From an uncultured Dorea sp. (GTDB taxonomy: Bacteria; Bacillota; Clostridia; Lachnospirales; Lachnospiraceae): a DNA stretch of 64,000 nucleotides. The stretch lies in assembly GCA_910589275.1 (NCBI GenBank), contig CAJUTH010000005.1:55862-119861 (forward strand), given 5' to 3'. The position numbers were made by a program, and so were the translations under genes. Of this stretch, positions 57,265 through 64,000 are shown one piece after another. Numbering within the stretch: position 1 is the stretch's first letter; each line of letters opens with the position of its first letter. The notes under the pieces are model-generated. The model did not search any database and was not told the DNA's origin. It saw only the letters and a program-made list of their open reading frames with translations.

Positions 57265-58335
57265 TTAATTTTCTGTGGATTCCCGATAGATCAGGGTGGT
57301 TTCCGTATACATGGTACGGTAGTTTAAGGATGGTTCGGCGATACGGGACATCAGCATATTTACGGCGGAAAATCCCATGATCTGGCTGTGTATATGGATG
57401 GTGGTCAGCGCGGGAGTGACGATCTTTGATTCGGGAGAATCGTCAAAGCCGCACAGATATACGTCGTCAGGAACAGAATACCCCAGCTTTTTCAATACCT
57501 GAAGGGCGTCAAGGGCGATGAAATCATTGGCGCATAAGAATACTTCCGGCAGATGGGGGAGCTTTGTGAAGCACTCCGCCAGATACTCATGGTAATCTTC
57601 GGAAGATGGGCTCCTGATTCCCGCCTTATTCCCTGTAAGACAATACTTATCAGGGCAGGAAAGCCCGGTCAGGTACATGGCGCTTCGGTAAGCCATGTAC
57701 CGTTCGAAAAAAGACTGGCAGTGCATATATTCCCCGATAAATCCGATCTCTTTCTTTCCCCGTTTCGCCATTTCATTTACAAATGAATAGATGCCGGACC
57801 GGTTGTCCATAGACAGGACGTCGGCTTCTAAGGGTTCCTTTAAGCGGGTTACCGGGGTGTCGATGAACAAAATCGGCAGCCCTAATTGACAGAGCATTTT
57901 GTCATACTCATAATGAAACATTTCGATGCAGATGATGCCGGCAGTCCGTTCCATGGAAAAAGATATGGGAAGTTTCATGTTTTCCGGTTCTTCGGCAAGG
58001 ATTCTATGCATGGTGAGGCTGTATCCAAGGCTTGCAAGCTCTTTCTGGAACTTATCCAGCATAACAAGCGCAAAGTGGGAACCCCCTACGAAATTGGTAA
58101 GGAACACCGCGATTTCTGCGTTTTCCTTCTGTATGGGTATGGAAAGCATAGGGCTTCCCGTGTCGGTGGTTTTTACATATGAAAATTGCTTATAACCCAT
58201 TTCTACTGCTTTTTTTAATACTTTGTCTCTTGTGGCGTCGGATAGGATACCGGTGTTGTTGATTGCCTTTGAGACGGTATTGCGTGAAATGCCAAGCTCG
58301 TCGGCAATATCTTGGATCGTAATTCTGTTACCCAT
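57265..58335 (-). CDS. LacI family transcriptional regulator
   Basis: A 356-residue regulator: N-terminal HTH (ITIQDIADELGISRNTVSKAINN, about 4-26), hinge, and a periplasmic-binding-like effector domain with IGFIGEYMHCQSFFERYMAYRSAM and VFLCANDFIALDALQVL. It is divergent from the ABC importer and GH32 genes and is the likely fructoside-responsive regulator of both directions, including YesL. AGGAGG precedes ATG 58335. Confidence 0.93.
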   Translation of the reverse strand: MGNRITIQDIADELGISRNTVSKAINNTGILSDATRDKVLKKAVEMGYKQFSYVKTTDTGSPMLSIPIQKENAEIAVFLTNFVGGSHFALVMLDKFQKELASLGYSLTMHRILAEEPENMKLPISFSMERTAGIICIEMFHYEYDKMLCQLGLPILFIDTPVTRLKEPLEADVLSMDNRSGIYSFVNEMAKRGKKEIGFIGEYMHCQSFFERYMAYRSAMYLTGLSCPDKYCLTGNKAGIRSPSSEDYHEYLAECFTKLPHLPEVFLCANDFIALDALQVLKKLGYSVPDDVYLCGFDDSPESKIVTPALTTIHIHSQIMGFSAVNMLMSRIAEPSLNYRTMYTETTLIYRESTEN

Positions 58336-58385
58336 GTGATCCTCCTTTTTGTCAATTCCATTTGCTGTAAGTGTGTTCTGAAAAC

Positions 58386-58414
58386 ATTATAATGTACAAA
58401 TCAAAATGTGTCAA
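58386..58414 (-). promoter_or_regulatory. lacI-type gene promoter
   Basis: Minus strand: TTGACA, 17 bases, TATAAT, a consensus promoter about 50 bases before the regulator's start. Confidence 0.8.
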
Positions 58415-58535
58415 ATGTAAAAATGCAAATTTTTCAGAGTCATTTTCAATTACTTCAAAATCTATTCCAAATTGTCAGGTATGTACAGAATATCCAAAAT
58501 GTAAAAAATAATATGTGCAAATAGCAAAAGAAATA
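58415..58535. other. AT-rich control region of the fructan locus
   Basis: Between the two divergent promoters, the sequence is rich in TGTAAA, TGCAAAT and GTGCAAAT words and would hold the LacI-family operators. I cannot single out one palindrome. Confidence 0.4.
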
Positions 58536-58564
58536 TTGACTAAACGTAAAATAAATGTTATAAA
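58536..58564 (+). promoter_or_regulatory. Fructoside importer operon promoter
   Basis: TTGACT, 17 bases, TATAAA, about 135 bases before the first permease gene. Confidence 0.65.
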
Positions 58565-58698
58565 TATATTATGCAAATCTCAAATCGATGTAAATATAGT
58601 TTTACAAATGCACAAATCTGAAAGGAAAGGAGAATTTGGAAGGCTATGAGAGAAATTATGTGCAAAAGATGAGGGGATTTGGAAGAAAGGAGGAAAAT

Positions 58699-59649
58699 AT
58701 GAGAACTACTACAAAAACTGTTTCAAATGGAAAGCAGGGCGGCGCTGATAACGGGCTGCACAATGCGCTGGTATATATCCGGCAGCACTGGCAGCTTTAT
58801 GTAATTTTCTTAATGCCGGCGCTGCTGCTGACGCTGATTTTTAAGTATGCGCCTATGAGCGGCATACTGATTGCATTTCAGGATTACAACCCATTTAAGG
58901 GGGTTTCCGGCAGCGAATGGGTAGGGGTGAAGCACTTTGCAAGGTTCCTTTCGTCGCCTGATTTTATGGGTTATCTGGTAAATACCTTGAAGCTGAGCGT
59001 GTACAGCCTGCTGTGGGGCTTCCCGGTGCCGATCATACTGGCGCTTTTGTTAAACAGGATCCAGAGTACGGGTATCAAGAAGAAAATCCAGCTTGTGCTG
59101 TATCTTCCGAACTTTGTGTCGGTCATCGTACTCTGCGGTATTGTGAGAATCTTTCTATCTGTCACCGGCCCGGTAAATCTTTTGCTGGGAAGCGATATTA
59201 ATTTTATGACGATGCCGGAGGCGTTCCGTTCCATCTACATTATCAGCGGAATCTGGCAGGGAGCAGGATGGGCTTCCATTATGTATACGGCTTCCTTATC
59301 GAATGCCAGTCAGGAATTAAGGGAGGCGGCGGTCATGGACGGAGCTAATATCTTACAGCAGATCCGGACGGTAGAGTGGCCGGCAATCAAAGATATGGTA
59401 GTGATTCAGTTCATCCTTCAGGCAGGTAATATCATGAGTATCGGATTTGAGAAGGCTTATGCATTACAGACCGACTTGAACCTTCCGGCTTCTGAAATCA
59501 TTGCTACTTACGTGTACCGCAAAGGTCTGATTGACGGAGATTACAGCTTTTCAACAGCGGTTGGTCTTTTTAATACGGTGATCAATGTCATTCTCCTGCT
59601 TGTTGTGAACAAGATTGTGGCGAAGATGAATGACGGACAGGGATTATAA
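58699..59649 (+). CDS. Sugar ABC importer permease (LplB-like)
   Basis: A 316-residue membrane protein with six helices and the family opening IRQHWQLYVIFLMPALLLTLIFKYAPMSG, FQDYNPFKG and an EAA loop ELREAAVMDGANILQQIRTVEWP (about 218-240). An in-frame TTG at 58636 exists, but AAAGGAGGAAAAT lies right before ATG 58699. It pairs with the next permease. The ATPase is not encoded here; such importers use a shared MsmX-type ATPase elsewhere. Confidence 0.93.
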   Translation: MRTTTKTVSNGKQGGADNGLHNALVYIRQHWQLYVIFLMPALLLTLIFKYAPMSGILIAFQDYNPFKGVSGSEWVGVKHFARFLSSPDFMGYLVNTLKLSVYSLLWGFPVPIILALLLNRIQSTGIKKKIQLVLYLPNFVSVIVLCGIVRIFLSVTGPVNLLLGSDINFMTMPEAFRSIYIISGIWQGAGWASIMYTASLSNASQELREAAVMDGANILQQIRTVEWPAIKDMVVIQFILQAGNIMSIGFEKAYALQTDLNLPASEIIATYVYRKGLIDGDYSFSTAVGLFNTVINVILLLVVNKIVAKMNDGQGL

Positions 59650-59664
59650 GGAGGTGCATGGGAA

Positions 59665-60564
59665 ATGAAGAAGAAAAGCGTTTTTTCGAGATATTCCGCG
59701 CAGGATAAGCTGCTTCTGACCATTGGATACATATTGCTGGGCTTGTTTGTCATTGCAATTATCGTGCCGATGATCTACATTGTTGTGGCGTCCTTTATGG
59801 ATCCGATCACGCTGCAGAACAAGGGTATTACCTTTGATTTCAGTAAATGGACGACCACCGCCTATGAACGTGTCATGACCAATGCCCAGATCTGGATTGG
59901 ATTTAAGAATGCAGTAGTTTATTCTGTAGTGTTTACAGTGGTTTCCGTAGTAGTTACGCTTCTGGCGGCGTATCCGCTGTCAAGGGCAGATTTCAGAGGG
60001 AAAGGATTTTTCAATGTGATCTTTATGATCACCATGTTCTTTGGAGGCGGTCTGATCCCTACATACTTGATCGTAAGTAACTTAGGTCTTGTTGACAGTA
60101 TGTGGGCCGTAGTGCTCCCGGGAGCGTTCAGCGTCTGGAATATGACGATTGCAAGGACCTATTACAGAGGAATCCCACAGGAGCTCAGGGAAGCGGCGGA
60201 TGTAGACGGCGCAAGCGAGCTGACCTTCTTTTTCAAGATTCTGCTTCCGGTGTGTACGCCGGTGATCGCAGTGCTGACTTTGTGGCAGTTCGTAGGAATG
60301 TGGAACAGCTATTTTGACGCAATGATCTACCTGAACGATTCTGCAAAGCAGCCGCTGCAGCTTGTGCTCCGCTCTATCCTGATTCAGAACCAGCCGGAAT
60401 CCGGCATGATTTCAGATATGCAGAGTACGGCGGCCCGGGCGCAGTTAGCAGAGCTTCTGAAATATGCAACGATTATTATCTCCAGCTTACCGCTTCTGAT
60501 TATGTATCCGTTCTTCCAGAAATATTTTGACAGCGGTATCATGGCTGGCGCTGTAAAAGGTTAA
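59665..60564 (+). CDS. Sugar ABC importer permease (YtcP-like)
   Basis: A 299-residue membrane protein of the MalG type with six helices, an IIVPMIYIVVASFMDP opening and the EAA loop ELREAADVDGASELTFFFKI (about 173-192). It ends QKYFDSGIMAGAVKG, the conserved YtcP end. AAGGAGG precedes ATG 59665, 15 bases after the first permease. Confidence 0.94.
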   Translation: MKKKSVFSRYSAQDKLLLTIGYILLGLFVIAIIVPMIYIVVASFMDPITLQNKGITFDFSKWTTTAYERVMTNAQIWIGFKNAVVYSVVFTVVSVVVTLLAAYPLSRADFRGKGFFNVIFMITMFFGGGLIPTYLIVSNLGLVDSMWAVVLPGAFSVWNMTIARTYYRGIPQELREAADVDGASELTFFFKILLPVCTPVIAVLTLWQFVGMWNSYFDAMIYLNDSAKQPLQLVLRSILIQNQPESGMISDMQSTAARAQLAELLKYATIIISSLPLLIMYPFFQKYFDSGIMAGAVKG

Positions 60565-60591
60565 GCGGGAAAGGAAGAAAGGAGGCAGACT

Positions 60592-62268
60592 ATGAATTTT
60601 AGATATGGAAAACGAATCATTGCGGCGGCGTTAACAGCCTGTATGGCGGTTTCCCTTGCGGGCTGCGGCGGAAAGAGGGAAATCAACGACGGTACCTTCC
60701 GTCCGGTGGACGAGGCGACGCTTCAATTTCCCCTGAAGGAAAAAACGACGCTCACTGGGATGATCAGCTATCCGGCCAATACGGAATCTGAGCCGAACAA
60801 CAGGACGATTTTTAAGAGGCTTCAGGAGCAGACCAATGTAGAGATTGACTGGACCGCGATTCAGGCAGACCAGTGGCCGGACAAGATTTCTTTGAATATG
60901 TCGGATCCCAATAAGCTGACGGATTTTATCTTTACCGCTGGATTTACAGACAGTAATCTGTTAAGATATGGAGAATACGGCGCAATTATTCCGCTGGAGG
61001 AATACATCGACGCTTATATGCCGAATCTGAAAGCTGTTTTTGACAAATATCCGGAATACCGGATCATGAGTACGGATGTCAACGGGCATATCTGGGCGCT
61101 GCCATGGATTGAGCAGCTTGGCGAGGAAAAGACGGCGATCCAGACGGTGGACAATATGAGCTTTATTAATAAAAAGTGGCTGGATTTTCTGGATCTGGAG
61201 ATACCGGAGACAGTTGATGAATTTGAGGAGGTCCTGATCCAGTTCCGGGATCATGCGTCCGATCTGCAGAAGGAATTTGGAATTGACGGAAGCATCATCC
61301 CGATGTCCTGTATCGTAAACGACGGCGGGCAGGATCCGGCTATCCTGATCAACGGTTTCGGCGAAGGCTACGGCGATGCGGATAAGGACAGGCATATTGC
61401 GGTCACCGACGATAGGGAGGTGATCTGCAGCGCTGTGCAGGAAGGGTACAAGGAAGGAATCGAATGGCTGCATAAGCTGTACGAGGAGAAACTGATCGAT
61501 CCGGAAGCATTTACGCAGGAATGGTCTACTTATGTATCCAAAGGAAAATCCGGGCGTTACGGAGTCTGCTTTAGCTGGGACGTGGGAAATGTGGATAACC
61601 TAAAGGACTGGGTTCCGCTTCCGGTTCTGACGGCGGATACAAGAAACCTGACGCCTACGAACGGGTCTTTTACCAGCGGCTATGACCGCGGACGGTGCGT
61701 GGTTACTTCGGTGGCTGAGAATCCGGCGCTGATATGCGCATGGCTGGACCAGATGTATGCGCCGATGCAGTCTCCGCAGAACAACTGGGGTACCTATGGG
61801 GAAGACGATGATTTTGATATCTTTGAGATGGGCAAGAACGATAAGGGCGAAGATATGTTAAAGCACGCGCCGTTGGGCGACGCTTCCCCGGTAGAGGTCA
61901 GGGAAGCGGAGGCGGTAGGCGGGCCGCTTGCGGTGCTGGACGAGTATTATGACGTCTATGTGACCTGCCCGGACGACGCCCAGTACCGTCTTGACTGGAT
62001 CGAAGAGCTCTATACGCCCGATATGCACACTAAATATGTGTATCCGAATATTTTCATGAGCCGTGAGGACACGGAGACACTCTCCAATCTGCAGGCGGAT
62101 ATTAAGAAAGCGATCAACGCAAAGAAAGCGGACTGGATCATGAATGGATTTAACGATGCAGACTGGGAGAAATATCTGGAAGATTTAGAGGCATACGGCT
62201 TAAGCGAATATCTGGAGCTGTTCCAGAAGTATCTGGACAGATACAACGCAGAGACGGCGGCGGATTAG
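60592..62268 (+). CDS. Sugar-binding lipoprotein (LplA-like) of the ABC importer
   Basis: A 558-residue solute-binding protein with a signal peptide ending in the lipobox SLAGC (Cys25), then a large two-lobe domain. The length fits the LplA/CUT1 family, and WALPWIEQLG and GFGEGYGDAD segments match the group. The likely ligand is a fructo-oligosaccharide because a GH32 enzyme follows. AAGGAGGCAGACT precedes the start. It is third in the operon. Confidence 0.92.
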   Translation: MNFRYGKRIIAAALTACMAVSLAGCGGKREINDGTFRPVDEATLQFPLKEKTTLTGMISYPANTESEPNNRTIFKRLQEQTNVEIDWTAIQADQWPDKISLNMSDPNKLTDFIFTAGFTDSNLLRYGEYGAIIPLEEYIDAYMPNLKAVFDKYPEYRIMSTDVNGHIWALPWIEQLGEEKTAIQTVDNMSFINKKWLDFLDLEIPETVDEFEEVLIQFRDHASDLQKEFGIDGSIIPMSCIVNDGGQDPAILINGFGEGYGDADKDRHIAVTDDREVICSAVQEGYKEGIEWLHKLYEEKLIDPEAFTQEWSTYVSKGKSGRYGVCFSWDVGNVDNLKDWVPLPVLTADTRNLTPTNGSFTSGYDRGRCVVTSVAENPALICAWLDQMYAPMQSPQNNWGTYGEDDDFDIFEMGKNDKGEDMLKHAPLGDASPVEVREAEAVGGPLAVLDEYYDVYVTCPDDAQYRLDWIEELYTPDMHTKYVYPNIFMSREDTETLSNLQADIKKAINAKKADWIMNGFNDADWEKYLEDLEAYGLSEYLELFQKYLDRYNAETAAD

Positions 62269-62319
62269 GCAGCTTGGCATGCGCCTGTATATATTTATTT
62301 GGAAAGGAAGATAGGAATT

Positions 62320-63801
62320 ATGACAAGTCAGACACTACGTGAAGCGCGCAAATACGAAGAGGCTTTTGAAAAATTGATCAAGGAAGAGGAAAGGCCGGCA
62401 TTCCATCTGTCTCCACGTACAGGCTGGATGAACGACCCAAATGGATTTTCCTATTATAAAGGACAGTACCATATGTTTTACCAGTATTATCCTTATGAGT
62501 CGAAATGGGGGCCGATGCACTGGGGGCACGCGGTAAGCGGGGATCTGCTGCACTGGGAATATCTTCCGGCGGCGCTGGCTCCGGACGAGGCTTATGACAG
62601 GGACGGATGTTTTTCCGGAAGCGCCATAGAGCTTCCGGACGGAAGGCAGTTATTGATGTATACAGGCGTAGTAAAGGAACACAAAGACAATGCGGAGCAG
62701 GAAGTGCAGACCCAGTGCATCGCCGTAGGCGATGGAATCGATTATGAGAAATACGCAGAGAACCCGGCGCTGGATGAAAAGGATCTGCCGGAGGGCGCAA
62801 GCAGGATTGATTTCCGCGACCCGAAGATGTGGAAAAGAGCGGATGGTACATATGCCTGCGCGATTGGAAGCCGTCCGGCGGACGGCAGCGGGCAGATTCT
62901 TCTGTATGTCAGCAAGGATGGTGTCCACTGGGAATTTCAGAGTATTTTAGCGTCGAATAACAATCGGTTTGGAAAGATGTGGGAATGCCCGGATATCTTT
63001 GAGCTGGATGGGGAATGGGCGCTGCTTACCAGTCCGCAGGATATGCTTCCGGAGGGATTTGAATATCACAATGGAAATGGAACGCTCTGTTTGCTGGGAA
63101 GTTTTGATGAAGAAGCGGGCGTCTTTCATGAGCGCCATAATCAGACGATTGATTACGGCATTGACTTTTACGCGCCCCAGACGGTGCTGACGCCGGACGG
63201 ACGCAGGGTCATGATCGGCTGGATGCAGAACTGGGACGCCTGCAGCATCCGTTCGCCGGAAGCGCCGTGGCTTGGGCAGATGAGCCTTCCGAGGGAACTG
63301 TTTATCAGGAACGGAAGGCTCTGCCAGAGGCCGGTGCGGGAATTGGAGGAGATGCGCTGCAATCGGGCCGCTTACAGCGATGTAACGGTTTCTGGAACCG
63401 TTAAGCTGGAGGGGATTAAAGGGAGAAGGGTCGATATGGAGATCCTTCTGCGCCCCGGCAACCCTGCGGAGCCGTATCATAAGTTTGCAGTCCGGTTTGC
63501 GCAGAATGACAGATATTATACTTCTTTAAGCTTCCGTCCGAAAGAATCCATTCTGAAGATTGACCGGAAGTTTTCCGGTTCCCGAAGGGCGATCATCCAT
63601 CAGCGCCGCAGTCTGGTAGATACTGTAGACGGGGAGCTGAAGCTAAGAATGATCTTAGACCGGTTCAGCGTGGAGGTTTTTGTAAACGATGGGGAACAGG
63701 TAATGACGGCGACCATGTATACAGAACAGGAAGCCGACGGTATTTCATTCTTTGCCGACGGAACCGCGAAGATTGACGTGGTAAAATATGATCTTCAATA
63801 A
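62320..63801 (+). CDS. Glycoside hydrolase family 32 (beta-fructosidase / sucrose-6-phosphate hydrolase)
   Basis: A 493-residue enzyme that removes terminal fructose from sucrose, fructo-oligosaccharides or levan/inulin. The catalytic triad is visible: WMNDPNG (36-42, nucleophile Asp39), FRDPKMW (about 171-177, transition-state Asp) and WECPDIF (about 222-228, acid/base Glu), followed by the beta-sandwich domain from about 350. No signal peptide, so it acts inside the cell on imported sugar. An in-frame start lies at 62299, but GGAAAGGAAG precedes ATG 62320. It is last in the importer operon. Confidence 0.95.
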   Translation: MTSQTLREARKYEEAFEKLIKEEERPAFHLSPRTGWMNDPNGFSYYKGQYHMFYQYYPYESKWGPMHWGHAVSGDLLHWEYLPAALAPDEAYDRDGCFSGSAIELPDGRQLLMYTGVVKEHKDNAEQEVQTQCIAVGDGIDYEKYAENPALDEKDLPEGASRIDFRDPKMWKRADGTYACAIGSRPADGSGQILLYVSKDGVHWEFQSILASNNNRFGKMWECPDIFELDGEWALLTSPQDMLPEGFEYHNGNGTLCLLGSFDEEAGVFHERHNQTIDYGIDFYAPQTVLTPDGRRVMIGWMQNWDACSIRSPEAPWLGQMSLPRELFIRNGRLCQRPVRELEEMRCNRAAYSDVTVSGTVKLEGIKGRRVDMEILLRPGNPAEPYHKFAVRFAQNDRYYTSLSFRPKESILKIDRKFSGSRRAIIHQRRSLVDTVDGELKLRMILDRFSVEVFVNDGEQVMTATMYTEQEADGISFFADGTAKIDVVKYDLQ

Positions 63802-64000
63802 AAGCATAAATACTCGCTTGATATATCGATGACAGAAGCAGTTGTGAGAATCCAGTCCTTCTGACCGTGCTCCTCTATTATACTGTTTTATTCTGGCAAT
63901 ATCCATATTTCTACCGTAAAAGTAAATATGGTTATTCTGCATGGAATAGGGTTGTTTCATGAAGAAAAACAAATAAACGGAAGAACATAGGATTTATCGA
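63802..64000. other. Intergenic sequence at the right edge
   Basis: 199 bases without a supportable gene. CCATATTT (63903-63910) is inverted as AAATATGG (63924-63931). A minus-strand TATAAT is present, but without a matching -35. No terminator is evident directly after GH32. Confidence 0.4.

Noticed and set aside
63745..63972. A 75-residue minus-strand frame at the right edge
   Set aside because: It overlaps the GH32 3' end, has no ribosome binding site and no family resemblance.
1..64000. tRNA, rRNA, prophage, insertion sequence or antibiotic resistance cassette
   Set aside because: None was recognised on either strand; the two MATE pumps and the small export protein are ordinary chromosomal families.

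Overview
The window looks like a chromosomal stretch of a Lachnospiraceae-type gut Firmicute (Clostridia). The basis is the gene content (FeoA-FeoA-FeoB with the small Cys-rich FeoB-associated protein, DUF4364, YqhQ/DUF1385 next to prmC-prfA, an Lpl-type sugar ABC importer with YesL, a separate Amt-PII fusion), AGGAGG-type ribosome binding sites, sigma-A promoters and moderate GC. No tRNA, rRNA, CRISPR, prophage or insertion sequence was seen. This placement is inference from gene families, not a database match.

Layout. 0-3 kb: a RibD-C/DHFR-like reductase running off the left edge, a DUF2971 protein and an unknown membrane protein. 3-5.3 kb: an SGNH-like hydrolase with a membrane N-terminus, and a LysR regulator. 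5.3-9.4 kb: ferrous iron uptake (DtxR-type regulator facing feoA-feoA-feoB, with a perfect 16-bp palindrome over the promoter, then the FeoB-associated protein). 9.7-13.6 kb: split chromate transporter, DUF4364, radical SAM protein and malic enzyme, all on the minus strand. 13.8-14.2 kb: a probable type I toxin-antitoxin module (27-residue hydrophobic peptide plus convergent antisense RNA). 14.3-26.2 kb, plus strand: rho, rpmE, yqhQ, prmC, prfA, a 5'-nucleotidase, DUF2156, two aminotransferases, a small multidrug-export protein and a MATE pump. 26.2-34.2 kb, minus strand: SorC regulator, ispG behind a terminated leader, mgtC, and an AfuA/PotA-like ABC importer with an MBL hydrolase, facing a PHP phosphoesterase. 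34.6-44.8 kb: nitrogen assimilation (gltB, gltD, amt-PII) and an AroE-like dehydrogenase. 45-52 kb: an HTH membrane regulator, ECF S component, MATE pump, hybrid histidine kinase and DUF4143 ATPase. 52-55 kb: fruK-fruA. 55.7-63.8 kb: a fructan/fructo-oligosaccharide locus (YesL, LacI regulator, LplB-YtcP-LplA importer, GH32 hydrolase). Imported fructosides would be split by the intracellular GH32, and free fructose taken up by FruA is processed by FruK.

The most unusual content is non-coding. Five intergenic elements (8804-8986, 9475-9655, 28587-28768, 55180-55361, 55409-55590) each have the same size, 181-183 nt: a conserved 113-117 nt core that folds on itself with compensatory base changes, enclosed by 33-34 nt arms. 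The arms are complementary within each copy, but largely unrelated in sequence between copies. A 23-nt motif that flanks two of these elements recurs as three tandem 32-bp units just downstream of the probable gltB promoter. A separate family of about 27-bp palindromes is scattered between genes. Several genes (gltB, amt, ispG) have a promoter followed by an intrinsic-terminator-like hairpin before the start codon, suggesting attenuation or small RNAs.
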